64,000 nucleotides of DNA from VXYL01 sp965208525. GTDB lineage: Bacteria; Pseudomonadota; Gammaproteobacteria; Pseudomonadales; Azotimanducaceae. The stretch is taken from positions 620,001-684,000 of the forward strand of contig OZ242340.1 of NCBI GenBank assembly GCA_965208525.1, in the 5' to 3' direction. Shown here piece by piece: positions 37,301 to 44,112 of this stretch. Made by a program: the position numbers and the translations under genes. Position 1 is the first letter of the stretch. Every line of letters begins with the position of its first letter. The notes beneath the pieces are model-generated. The model had not been told where the DNA came from. It saw only the letters and a list, made by a program, of their open reading frames with translations, and did not search any database.

Positions 37301-37755
37301 TCGGCTCCGAGTGTCTCGAAGAAACCCTTCGCTTCGGCCAGCGTCACCGCACGGCTGATTCCCGGCAACACGGGCACCTTCGAGCTCTCCGCCAAGGCCC
37401 GGGCCTGCGCCTTGTCCCCGAACTGCTGCAACGTCGCTGGTGCGGGACCCACGAAAGCGAGCCCAGCATCCTCGCAAGCCTGGGCGAACTCCGCGCTCTC
37501 GCTGAGGAACCCGTAGCCGGGATGGATCGCCTCCGCGCCGGCTTCCTGCGCAAGCGTGACGATGCGCTCGCCGCCCAGGTATGCGGCCACGCCTACCGCG
37601 GCCAGATCCACCACCCGGTCCGCATGACGCGTGTGCAGAGACAGGCTGTCGTCTTCGGAATGGACGGCGACGGTCTCGACGCCAAGGTCGGCGGCCGACC
37701 GGGCGATGCGAATGGCAATTTCGCCACGATTGGCGATGAGCAAGCTACGCAGCAT
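34363..37755 (-). CDS. Single-chain biotin-dependent acyl-CoA carboxylase
   Basis: 1130 residues fusing all three activities. Biotin carboxylase is at about 1-450 (LIANRGEIAIRIAR; the ATP-grasp loop GGGGRGMRPV; ECSLQRQRQKL). A linker follows, then the biotinyl domain with K549 in VLEALKMEHV. Carboxyltransferase with both N and C halves is at about 620-1130 (GGGGRTHGGPRSGGG; NSNSPTGGAVDSEGADKAARF). It would carboxylate an acyl-CoA using ATP and bicarbonate. Known single-chain homologues include long-chain acyl-CoA carboxylases of actinobacteria and Rhodopseudomonas; the chain preference here is open. The start at 37755 follows GGAGAG; the longer frame upstream enters a repeat. Confidence 0.92.
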   Translation of the reverse strand: MLRSLLIANRGEIAIRIARSAADLGVETVAVHSEDDSLSLHTRHADRVVDLAAVGVAAYLGGERIVTLAQEAGAEAIHPGYGFLSESAEFAQACEDAGLAFVGPAPATLQQFGDKAQARALAESSKVPVLPGISRAVTLAEAKGFFETLGADGAVMLKAIAGGGGRGMRPVTDIGGLEEAFARASSEAAQAFGSGDLYVEELLPHARHVEVQIVGDGTGAVCHLWDRECSLQRQRQKLIEIAPTFALAEDMRGAMLEAATRIASAASYRGVGTIEFLVDGRSDGRFVFMEANARLQVEHTVTEEVTGLDLVAIQLQIASGATLRDLGLEQSAIPAPRGVAVQARVNLETMTEDGQSRPGGGVLTAYEPPAGPGIRVDGFGYTGYATSPYYDSLLAKVIGHAHDLPSALRKTVRALSEFKIEGARSNTGFLAALLDTAPFADGGIHTRYVEEHAADLLTIEGARARYFQPESTVQKAGTDVDPDDPLAVLALKGPAATPQAPPQAPPHAIGPAGTTAVSAPLQGMIIEFKVAVGDAVQKRQPVAVLEALKMEHVIAAESPGIVREIALEVGDTIFEDTPILFIEPQDIEGEFDTFDPIDLDAIRPDVAEVQHFHELTTDEARSEATAKRHDAGKRTARENIHDLCDEGSFFEFSPLVTATRYRTDTFEELEERVIKTAADAMVMGVGRVNGDLVGEENARCVAMSYDYTVLAGTQGGKNHQKQDRMFGIARKYKLPVVLYTEGGGGRTHGGPRSGGGPQAGSVGGLQVRTWRELGKLSGLVPIVGVNSGYCFAGNVVLLGACDVIIATKDSSLGIGGPAVIEGGGLGAYAPREVGPIEIQQPNGVIDILVEDEEEATAVARHYLSFFQGRVQAWSAHDQRALRHVVPENRRAVYNIRSIIETLGDVGSMLELRPKFGLSMVTAFIRIEGRPVGVIANNSNSPTGGAVDSEGADKAARFMQLCDAFDIPILSLIDTPGNMVGPEAEKTALIRHCGRMYVAGANITVPYFVVVLRKSYGLGALAMSTGSFDETFFTISWPTGEFAGMGLEGSVKLGRRRELEAITDLAERKARYEKYVADAYAWSRALNAATVSEVDDVIDPADTRKWMVMGLNSLPPVAPRDGKKRGWVDTW

Positions 37756-37811
37756 GACGTACTCTCCAAAAAAGCGGGCTAACGGTGCTGGGCTTGGGTG
37801 CTGCCAGACCC

Positions 37812-38010
37812 AGCCCGGATTATTCATGAATGCCCTACTGCGGACGACGATCCACTCGCTGTGGCTGTGCGTACTCGCTCCGGCCCCCTCGACATAGTGC
37901 GCAGCTATGCCTTCGGGTGCCTCCACTCCGTGCCTCCTGGCACGCGTGCGCGTCCAGCCACAGCGGCGTCTCGTCGCCCTCGCTACGCGCATTCATGAAT
38001 AATCCGGGCT
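37812..38010. repeat. 199-bp element with perfect 22-bp terminal inverted repeats
   Basis: Left end 37812-37833 (begins AGCCCGGATTATTCATGA) and right end 37989-38010 are exact reverse complements. An inner inverted pair GCTGTGGCTG/CAGCCACAGC also occurs. No transposase frame. Much more AT-rich ends than the surroundings. It resembles a MITE or the tips of a deleted insertion sequence; no clear target duplication was seen. It lies between the carboxylase start and vapC. Confidence 0.75.
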
Positions 38011-38041
38011 AGGGCCGTAGGCAACGGACGAGGGGTTCAGT

Positions 38042-38452
38042 TCACTGGAGGAAACTCTGCTGCCTGAATCGCGGGATAACCCCGGCGATGCGCAAGAAAT
38101 CTCGGTCGTGATGCAACAGTGTCAGGTTGAACTCCATTGCGTACTGCGCCAGCACGCAGTCTATAGCTGAGCGGACGGTTACGCCTCGTTGCCGACAGTC
38201 GAGGTATATCCGAGCGGCCGCGGCATGGCTCGCCATGGGCTCCTTGAAGGTGACAAAGTGCTGTCCGTCGAAGTAGTCCTTGAGCCGTGCCTGGGCCGCC
38301 GGATCGCGAGCGCCCTGCAAAACTTCCATGTACACAAGATGCGTGACGCTCACGCTGAGCGGGTTGGAAAGCAGCTCACGTAGCAGACCTACGTGAGGCG
38401 CGTCGCGGCCACGCACGAAGTCCACCCAAACCGATGTGTCGACGAGATACAC
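38042..38452 (-). CDS. vapC: VapC-type PIN-domain toxin (second pair)
   Basis: 136 residues. Asp in YLVDTSVWVDF, Glu in LVYMEVLQGA, Asp in VRSAIDCVLA and Asp in LLHHDRDF complete the PIN active site. It follows its antitoxin gene after 17 bp. Only distantly similar to the PIN toxin at 33097. Confidence 0.9.
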   Translation of the reverse strand: MYLVDTSVWVDFVRGRDAPHVGLLRELLSNPLSVSVTHLVYMEVLQGARDPAAQARLKDYFDGQHFVTFKEPMASHAAAARIYLDCRQRGVTVRSAIDCVLAQYAMEFNLTLLHHDRDFLRIAGVIPRFRQQSFLQ

Positions 38453-38469
38453 GTCGGTCAGTTCGTTGC

Positions 38470-38661
38470 CTAACGTAGCGCCTTGTGGTCGTAGTCGGGA
38501 TCGAGTAGGTCGGTGCCCTCGAGTTCGCGTAGGTCCAGCCGCTTGCGATGTGCGACGTATTCGAGAAGGGCCTCATGGACCACGGCCCGCTTCGTCTTGA
38601 CTCCACCGAGTTGCTGGGCCTCACGGACAAGCTCGGGGTCGAGTTCGATGTTGGTTCGCAT
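38470..38661 (-). CDS. vapB: VapB-type antitoxin (second pair)
   Basis: 63 residues from the ATG at 38661. MRTNIELDPELVREAQQL and the KTKRAVVHEALLEYVAHRK helix make the ribbon-helix-helix DNA-binding domain typical of VapB; the C terminus (LEGTDLLDPDYD) is the toxin-binding tail. Directly upstream of vapC. Confidence 0.88.
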   Translation of the reverse strand: MRTNIELDPELVREAQQLGGVKTKRAVVHEALLEYVAHRKRLDLRELEGTDLLDPDYDHKALR

Positions 38662-38689
38662 TTTCTTGCACCATCTCTTGTGCGTGACT

Positions 38690-38702
38690 ATGTGTATAAC
38701 AT
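38690..38702. promoter_or_regulatory. Operator-like palindrome upstream of second vapBC
   Basis: ATGTGTATAACAT (ATGT-5 nt-ACAT), 28 bp upstream of the antitoxin start, read on the minus strand as part of a TTATACACAT promoter-like segment. It shares ATGTGTAT with the operator at 32783-32803. Confidence 0.4.
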
Positions 38703-38754
38703 TTTGGCGCGCGGTCATGCAACGCGATCGGTTGACGTGGAGGCGGACACACGC

Positions 38755-40389
38755 TCAGCCATGTCCTGCACGGAGGCCCGAGAGGGTGGCGGTGGGGGTT
38801 ATGGCTTCGGGGTCTACCTTCAGGTGTAGCAGGGCTGGCTTGTTGGCGGCTAGGGCGCGGGCGAATGCGGGGGCGAACTCGGCGTTGGTTTGCACGCGTT
38901 CGCCATGGGCACTGTGGGCCTCGGCGAGGGCGGCGAAGTCTGGGTTGGCGATGTCGGTGGCGTGGACGCGGCCCGGAAAGTTTCTCTCCTGATGCATGCG
39001 GATCGTGCCGTACATGCCGTTGTCCACCACGAGGATCACCACGGCGGCTTCGGCCTGCATGGCGGTGGCGAGTTCCTGCCCGGTCATCTGGAAGCAGCCG
39101 TCGCCGGCGAAGCAGACGACGGTGCTTGTGGGATGACGCAGCTTGGCGGCGATGGCCGCTGGCAGGCCGTAGCCCATCGAGCCGGAAGTGGGTGCCACCT
39201 GGGTGCCGAAACCGCGGAAGCGGTGGAAGCGATGCACCCAGCCGGAGTAGTTGCCGGCGCCGTTGGTGAGGATGGCGTCGGGTTCGAGCGCCTCGCGCAG
39301 CACTTGCATGACGTGGGACATGGTCAGAGCGCCGGGTGCTGGATGGGGCAGCCTGGACCATTCGAGATAGGCGTTGTGCAAGTCCCGGATGTACGCGCGA
39401 CGCTTGCCGTGCGCCTTCGACGCGGCAAGGAACCGCAGCGGCCGGGCGTGGATGCCGAGCACGTTCGGATGCACGCGGCCGAGCTCGCCTGTGTCGGCAT
39501 GGACATGGACCACCGGGGTTCCGGCCTTCGGCAACTGATAGGACTGGCTCGGAATTTCGGAGAAACGGGTACCGAACAGGAGCAAGAGGTCCGTCTCCTC
39601 GATGGCATGGCGCAGGGCCGGATTCATGCCAATGCCCACATCGCCAGCGTAGTGGGGATGGTCGTGGTCAAACAGTTGCTGGCGCCGGAAGGCGCAGGCT
39701 ACCGGCACGCCCGCGGTTTCGGCGAAGGTCGCGAGGCTCGCCGTGGCGGTGGCATTCCAGGTCGAACCGCCGACGATGACCAAGGGTCTCTGAGCGGCGT
39801 TCAGGAGACGGTCGCACTCACGCATGGCAGCCACGTCAGGCGTTTCATCCGCGGGCTCGATGCGTGGTGGTGCCGGCATGTCGCAGGGGTCTGCCAGCAT
39901 GTCTTCCGGGAGGGCGACTACCGTGGGGCCAGGTCGGTCGGTGAGGGCGGCATGGAACGCGTCGGCAACCACCGCTGGAATGCGACCACCGTCCGATACT
40001 TCGGCGACGAACTTCGCCATGCCGTCGTAGAAGGCGGGGAAGTCGAGCTCCTGGAACGCATCCCGTCCACGCGCCGCGCGTTCCACCTGGCCGGCAAAGA
40101 GCACGAGCGGCGTGGAATCCTGCTGCGCGACGTGGACGCCGGAGCTGGCGTTGGTGGCGCCGGGGCCGCGGGTGACGAAGACAACGCCGGGACGGCCCGT
40201 GAGCTTGGCGTCTGCCTCCGCCATCATGGCAGCGCCGCCCTCTTGGCGCGCCACCACCGTGTCGATGGCGGAGTCGCGCAAGGCGTCGAGCACCGCGAGA
40301 TAGCTCTCCCCCGGCACGCAGAAGACGCGATCCACGCCTTGCTTTTCGAGTGCGTCCACAAGGGCTTGGGCAGCGGTTCTGGCAACCAT
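38755..40389 (-). CDS. Thiamine-diphosphate-dependent enzyme (acetolactate synthase large-subunit-like)
   Basis: 544 residues; the start at 40389 is preceded by GAGGA. N-terminal PYR domain with FCVPGESY and the catalytic Glu E50 in VVARQEGGAAMMAEA; central domain; C-terminal PP domain with GDGCFQMTGQELATAM...VVDNGMYG, the GDG-x26-N ThDP motif. It belongs to the IlvB-like group (acetolactate synthase, benzoylformate or oxalyl-CoA decarboxylase relatives). No small regulatory subunit is adjacent, so it is probably not the biosynthetic acetolactate synthase. Divergent from a hydroxyacid dehydrogenase with 178 bp between. Confidence 0.88.
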   Translation of the reverse strand: MVARTAAQALVDALEKQGVDRVFCVPGESYLAVLDALRDSAIDTVVARQEGGAAMMAEADAKLTGRPGVVFVTRGPGATNASSGVHVAQQDSTPLVLFAGQVERAARGRDAFQELDFPAFYDGMAKFVAEVSDGGRIPAVVADAFHAALTDRPGPTVVALPEDMLADPCDMPAPPRIEPADETPDVAAMRECDRLLNAAQRPLVIVGGSTWNATATASLATFAETAGVPVACAFRRQQLFDHDHPHYAGDVGIGMNPALRHAIEETDLLLLFGTRFSEIPSQSYQLPKAGTPVVHVHADTGELGRVHPNVLGIHARPLRFLAASKAHGKRRAYIRDLHNAYLEWSRLPHPAPGALTMSHVMQVLREALEPDAILTNGAGNYSGWVHRFHRFRGFGTQVAPTSGSMGYGLPAAIAAKLRHPTSTVVCFAGDGCFQMTGQELATAMQAEAAVVILVVDNGMYGTIRMHQERNFPGRVHATDIANPDFAALAEAHSAHGERVQTNAEFAPAFARALAANKPALLHLKVDPEAITPTATLSGLRAGHG

Positions 40390-40567
40390 GTGTTCCTCTT
40401 CGCCGGAGCTTGATGCGCCGCGGTTCCTCACAGGCAGGCACCGCAATCCACCGAGTTTTCACTTCAGGGGGCACGTTATCAGCGAAACGCGACATTCCGC
40501 TTCGTCCAAATCAAGGCAAAATCGCACGCTTCATTCAGGCCAATGGCTGCCAGTCAAGGAGAACCAC

Positions 40568-41620
40568 GTGAAAGTAGCGTTGCAGGGTCGAGCCCAGGGG
40601 ACGCAAAAGGAACTGTACGAGAAGGCCGGGATCGACATCGTCGAGGGCGGCTGCCGAACCGAGGACGAGATGATCGAGCTCATCGGCGATGCCGACGGGG
40701 CGCAGGTGGGCATCATGCCGCTGACCTCGCGGCGCGTGATGGAGTCTTGCGCGAACCTGAAGGTGGTGAGCAGGTTCGGCGTGGGGGTGGATTCCATCGA
40801 CATCGACGCCGCCACTGAACTCGGTGTGATGGTGTGCAACGTCCCAGGCTCCAACACGACCGAGGTGGCCGACCATGCCATGTCGCTGATGCTGTCCCTC
40901 ACCCGGCGCATCTATGACGCCATTCGCACCACCCGCGAGGGTGCCTGGGCGGACAGACCCGGTGCCATCGGCGAGTACGCCGGCACCATCCGACGCCTGG
41001 CGGGGCACACCGTCGGCATCGTCGGCTTCGGCAACATCGGCCGGGCGTTCGCCACTCGCGTGCGGGGCTTCGGCGTCAGCCGCATCCTTGCCTATGATCC
41101 CTACGTCAACCAGCTTGCAGCGGATCTCTACGGCGTGACGTTGGTGGACTTCGACACCTTGGCAGCCGAGGCAGATTGCATCAGCGTCCACTGCTCGGCC
41201 ACGGACGAGTCGAAGTACCTCTTCAATGCCGACACGTTTCGTCGCATGAAGCCGACGGCGCTCTTGGTGAACACGGCGCGGGGGCCGATCGTCGACGGCG
41301 AGGCTTTGGCCGATGCCCTCGAATCCGGCGAGATCGAAGCCGCGGCGCTCGACGTGACGGAAGTGGAGCCGCTGCCGTCCGACAACCGCCTGCTCAGCAT
41401 CCCCAACTGCTACATCACGCCGCACATCGCCGCCATCTCGGCGGTGTTCCGGACCGAGACCGCGGTGATGCAGGCGGAGAACATCATCCGCATCCTCACC
41501 GGCGAGAAACCGCACGGGCTCGCGAACCCGGAGGTGATAAAGACGGTAGCCATCATGCGGCACACGGACCCAGGCCGCTGGGCGGGGATTCCGGACTTCT
41601 CGACGGCTTTGCAGGTGTAG
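40568..41620 (+). CDS. D-isomer-specific 2-hydroxyacid dehydrogenase (phosphoglycerate dehydrogenase-like)
   Basis: 350 residues from a GTG at 40568 with AAGGAG at 7-nt spacing. NAD-binding GFGNIGRAF; catalytic Arg in NTARGPIVD, Glu in DVTEVEPLPS and His in TPHIAAIS. No C-terminal ACT domain, so it is not the regulated SerA type. Reduces a 2-keto acid or oxidises a D-2-hydroxy acid. The divergent ThDP enzyme could share a 2-keto-acid pathway; that is inference. Confidence 0.9.
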   Translation: MKVALQGRAQGTQKELYEKAGIDIVEGGCRTEDEMIELIGDADGAQVGIMPLTSRRVMESCANLKVVSRFGVGVDSIDIDAATELGVMVCNVPGSNTTEVADHAMSLMLSLTRRIYDAIRTTREGAWADRPGAIGEYAGTIRRLAGHTVGIVGFGNIGRAFATRVRGFGVSRILAYDPYVNQLAADLYGVTLVDFDTLAAEADCISVHCSATDESKYLFNADTFRRMKPTALLVNTARGPIVDGEALADALESGEIEAAALDVTEVEPLPSDNRLLSIPNCYITPHIAAISAVFRTETAVMQAENIIRILTGEKPHGLANPEVIKTVAIMRHTDPGRWAGIPDFSTALQV

Positions 41621-41629
41621 GGAGCGATT

Positions 41630-41657
41630 CCGTAGGGGCGTCCCTCATGGTCGCCCG
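41630..41657. repeat. Short dispersed repeat family F, copy 2
   Basis: CCGTAGGGGCGTCCCTCATG and GTCGCCCG; matches 23418-23446. Located 10 bp after the dehydrogenase stop, between convergent genes. Confidence 0.45.
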
Positions 41658-41737
41658 TGTCAGGGCAACCGGGTTCGTTCGAGGCACGAACACGGGCGAG
41701 GAAGCCTCGCCCGCACTAGGCCGACGCGCGCAGCCGC

Positions 41738-42562
41738 TCAGTGCTCCATCACCGCGCCGCCGTCTTGATTGATGGATTGACCGTGGATCCAGGAGGCGGC
41801 TTCGGTGCATAGGTAGGCGATGAAGTCGCCCACTTCGTCGTCGCTGCCCCAGCGACTGACGGGGTCGCCAGGATGGGTGCGTTCGGGGCGGTTGTCGGGG
41901 CTGACGTCGTCCATGCGAGAGGTGGCGACGGCGCCGGGGCAAACGCAGTTGACGTTGACGCCCTTGGGGCCGAACTCCCGCGCCATGGATTGGGTCATGC
42001 CGATCATGGCGAAGTTGGCGGCGTTGTAGGCGAGGGTGTTGGGGCTGCCGCGCTTGCCGGCCACCGAGGCGATGTTGACGATCTTGCCGCCCTCACCTTG
42101 GCCATAGATGTGGCGGATGACGGCCTGGGTGCAGAGGAATGTCCCGCGCACCTTCACGTCCACCACACGCTGGAAAAGGCCGGGATCGAGTTCCTGCACC
42201 GGCGTGCGGTCCTCGCCGCGGGCGATGGCGGCGTTGTTGATGAGGATGTCGATGCGGCCGAGTTCGCTAACGATGCGCGCAACGGCGGCCTCGGTTTCCT
42301 CTTGGTTCGACACGTCGAAACGCAGCGCCAGTGCCTTCGCCCCCTCGGCTTCGACTGCCTCGGCGACGCTGTCCACGTCGCGCCAGCCAACGGCCTTTTC
42401 GTCTTCCGGGAAGGTGGCTGGGTCGCGGCCGGTTCCGCTCACGGCGACGTCCGCGCCCAAGCGCGCGAGCGCCACCGCCGCCGCGCGGCCGATGCCGCGC
42501 AGACGTCCGGCGCCTGTCACGAGCGCGACTCGGCCCGCCAGTTCTCGATTTGCTCCTGCCAT
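41738..42562 (-). CDS. SDR-family oxidoreductase with altered catalytic motif
   Basis: 274 residues from the ATG at 42562 (GGGAGAGG upstream). Cofactor loop TGAGRLRGIG, INNAA, catalytic Ser in VNIASVAGK. The usual YxxxK reads YNAAN, so the catalytic Lys is Asn. C-terminal GQSINQDGG as in classical SDRs. A functional but atypical reductase, or an inactive homologue. Divergent from the selenoprotein-like gene with 130 bp between starts. Confidence 0.85.
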   Translation of the reverse strand: MAGANRELAGRVALVTGAGRLRGIGRAAAVALARLGADVAVSGTGRDPATFPEDEKAVGWRDVDSVAEAVEAEGAKALALRFDVSNQEETEAAVARIVSELGRIDILINNAAIARGEDRTPVQELDPGLFQRVVDVKVRGTFLCTQAVIRHIYGQGEGGKIVNIASVAGKRGSPNTLAYNAANFAMIGMTQSMAREFGPKGVNVNCVCPGAVATSRMDDVSPDNRPERTHPGDPVSRWGSDDEVGDFIAYLCTEAASWIHGQSINQDGGAVMEH

Positions 42563-42692
42563 GTCCCTCTCCCTTGGCTGTATCGGCGCGGCATGGTAAC
42601 GGTTTGCAGGAAGGATGCGCCTTGGGGCGGCCAACCCCCGAGGGAGCTTCTGGTACGCTTCCGAGCCGTCAGCAACTCGCACAAGGCGGTAG

Positions 42693-43154
42693 ATGATGTT
42701 GGGACCCGGCGACGCCGCGCCCTCCTTCAAGCTCAGAAGTCATGCGGGGGAGACCATTTCCTCGGACGATCTCAAGGGCAGTTGGGTGGTGCTGCACACG
42801 TTTCCGTTTGCGTTCACCGGTGGGTGAAGCAACCAAACCTCCACTTTCAACCGTGCGTTGAAGCAGTTTCAGGAAGCCGGTGCCACGCTCCTCGGCATGA
42901 GCGTTGACACCACCTTCTCCCTCAATGCCTGGTCCACGGGGATGGGCGGCATTCGTCATCCGCTGTTGTCGGACTTCTGGCCCCACGGCGCGGTGGCCGA
43001 GGCTTTCGGCATCTTTGCGGACGGGCCGGGGATGGTGCAGCGAACGCTCATCATCATCGACCCGGACGGCGTGATCCGGCACAGCGAGGCGCACACCTCG
43101 ACCCTGCCAGACCCTGAAGTCGCGCTCGCCAAGCTGGCTGAACTGCAGGCTTGA
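42693..43154 (+). CDS. Peroxiredoxin with in-frame TGA at the peroxidatic position (putative selenoprotein)
   Basis: 153 residues if TGA 42825-42827 is read as selenocysteine (U45). Before it: MMLGPGDAAPSFKLRSHAGE...VVLHTFPFAFTGG; after it: SNQTSTFNRALKQF. Together these give the PxxxTxxC peroxiredoxin motif with U in place of C (T42-G-G-U45). The rest fits an AhpE/BCP-like thioredoxin fold: LLGMSVDT, HPLLSDFWPHGAVAEAFGIF, then VQRTLIIIDPDGVI with the conserved Arg. No cysteine is present, so it would be a 1-Sec enzyme reducing hydroperoxides. A SECIS-like hairpin follows. Conventional gene calling would start at TTG 42858. RBS AAGGCGG. The stop overlaps the PhyH start (TTGA). Confidence 0.85.
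42845..42863 (+). promoter_or_regulatory. Candidate bacterial SECIS hairpin
   Basis: Arms TTTCAAC (42845-42851) and GTTGAAG (42857-42863) pair over 7 bp (one G-U) around the loop CGTGC. The loop begins 24 nt after the TGA and has G as its second base. Published bacterial SECIS models require a short apical loop with G in the first two positions about 16-37 nt from the UGA, so the site fits. It lies within the coding sequence, as bacterial SECIS elements do. Confidence 0.6.
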
Positions 43155-43987
43155 ACACGGCTCGGCAGGATGCCTATCCGGACCTCGGTCGGGACCTTCG
43201 CTTCTTCCCGCTCGGCGTGGAGGAACCGAAGGTTCTGACGCGGGCGGAGATCGACACCTACAACAAACGGGGCTACCTGTTCCCGTTCGATGTCTTCGAC
43301 GAGGCCGAGATCGGCGAAATCCGCGGCTATTTCGACGGCCTCCTGGCGGATGCCCTCGCCAGCGGCTGGGGCAGCTACGAGATCACCAACTGGCACAAGA
43401 CCTGCCGCGGAGTGTGGGACATCGTCACCCATCCGAAGCTGGTGGCCTTCGCTGCCGACATGCTCGGCGAGACGGTGATCTGCCGCCACAGCCACTTTTT
43501 CTGCAAGCTGCCGGGGGACGGCAAGCGGGTGAGCTGGCATCAGGACGCCTCCTATTGGCCGCTGTCGCCGAGCCGAGTCGTCAGCATCTGGCTCGCCATC
43601 GACGACGCCACCGAAGCGAACGGCGCCATGCAGGTGATCCCCCGTTCGCACGTCGATGCGCAGGTGCCGTTCTTCGATTCGGAGGCAAACGAGAACAACG
43701 TACTCGGGCAGACCGTGCGGGACCCGGCGCGCCACGGCGACGCCCCGGTGTCGCTGGCGATGAGGGCGGGACAGATTTCGCTGCACAGCGACTGGCTCTT
43801 GCATTCCTCGGAGCCGAACCGCTCCGCCGAGCGACGCTGTGGACTGGCATTGCGCTACCTCAGTGCCGACGTGCGCGCCTTCAACGGCTGGAACGCCCAT
43901 TCGGTCATCTGCCAAGGCAGCGATCCAAGCGGACATTGGGCCAACCATCCAAGGCCCGACGGAGAGACCATTCCGCCTCGGCCTTGA
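43151..43987 (+). CDS. Phytanoyl-CoA dioxygenase (PhyH) family protein
   Basis: 278 residues from a TTG at 43151 whose bases overlap the stop of the preceding peroxiredoxin (TTGA), a termination-reinitiation arrangement; no ATG or GTG gives a plausible N terminus. Facial triad H130-x-D132 (VSWHQDASYW) and H218 (DWLLHSSEPNRS), with a PRSHVDAQVPF segment between. Co-translation with a peroxidase suggests the oxygenase makes, or is sensitive to, peroxides; that is inference. Confidence 0.9.
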   Translation: MNTARQDAYPDLGRDLRFFPLGVEEPKVLTRAEIDTYNKRGYLFPFDVFDEAEIGEIRGYFDGLLADALASGWGSYEITNWHKTCRGVWDIVTHPKLVAFAADMLGETVICRHSHFFCKLPGDGKRVSWHQDASYWPLSPSRVVSIWLAIDDATEANGAMQVIPRSHVDAQVPFFDSEANENNVLGQTVRDPARHGDAPVSLAMRAGQISLHSDWLLHSSEPNRSAERRCGLALRYLSADVRAFNGWNAHSVICQGSDPSGHWANHPRPDGETIPPRP

Positions 43988-44036
43988 CCGGCGCGCTGCT
44001 TGATGGCGGATGTGGCGCGGGTGTAGGGTTTGGGGC

Positions 44037-44080
44037 AGCAGTTCGCGCTAGCGAACTGCCGACGTGCCCGCGGGGCGCGC
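44037..44080. repeat. Dispersed hairpin repeat family D, copy 3
   Basis: CAGCAGTTCGCGCTAGCGAACTGCC hairpin (split arms CAGTTCGC/GCGAACTG) followed by ACGTGCCCGCGGGGCGCGC; same layout as 21096-21139. Just upstream of the first gene of the oxidation cluster. Confidence 0.6.
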
Positions 44081-44112
44081 CTGCCGGGCAACCGCTTTCG
44101 GGGGAGGTGGTT

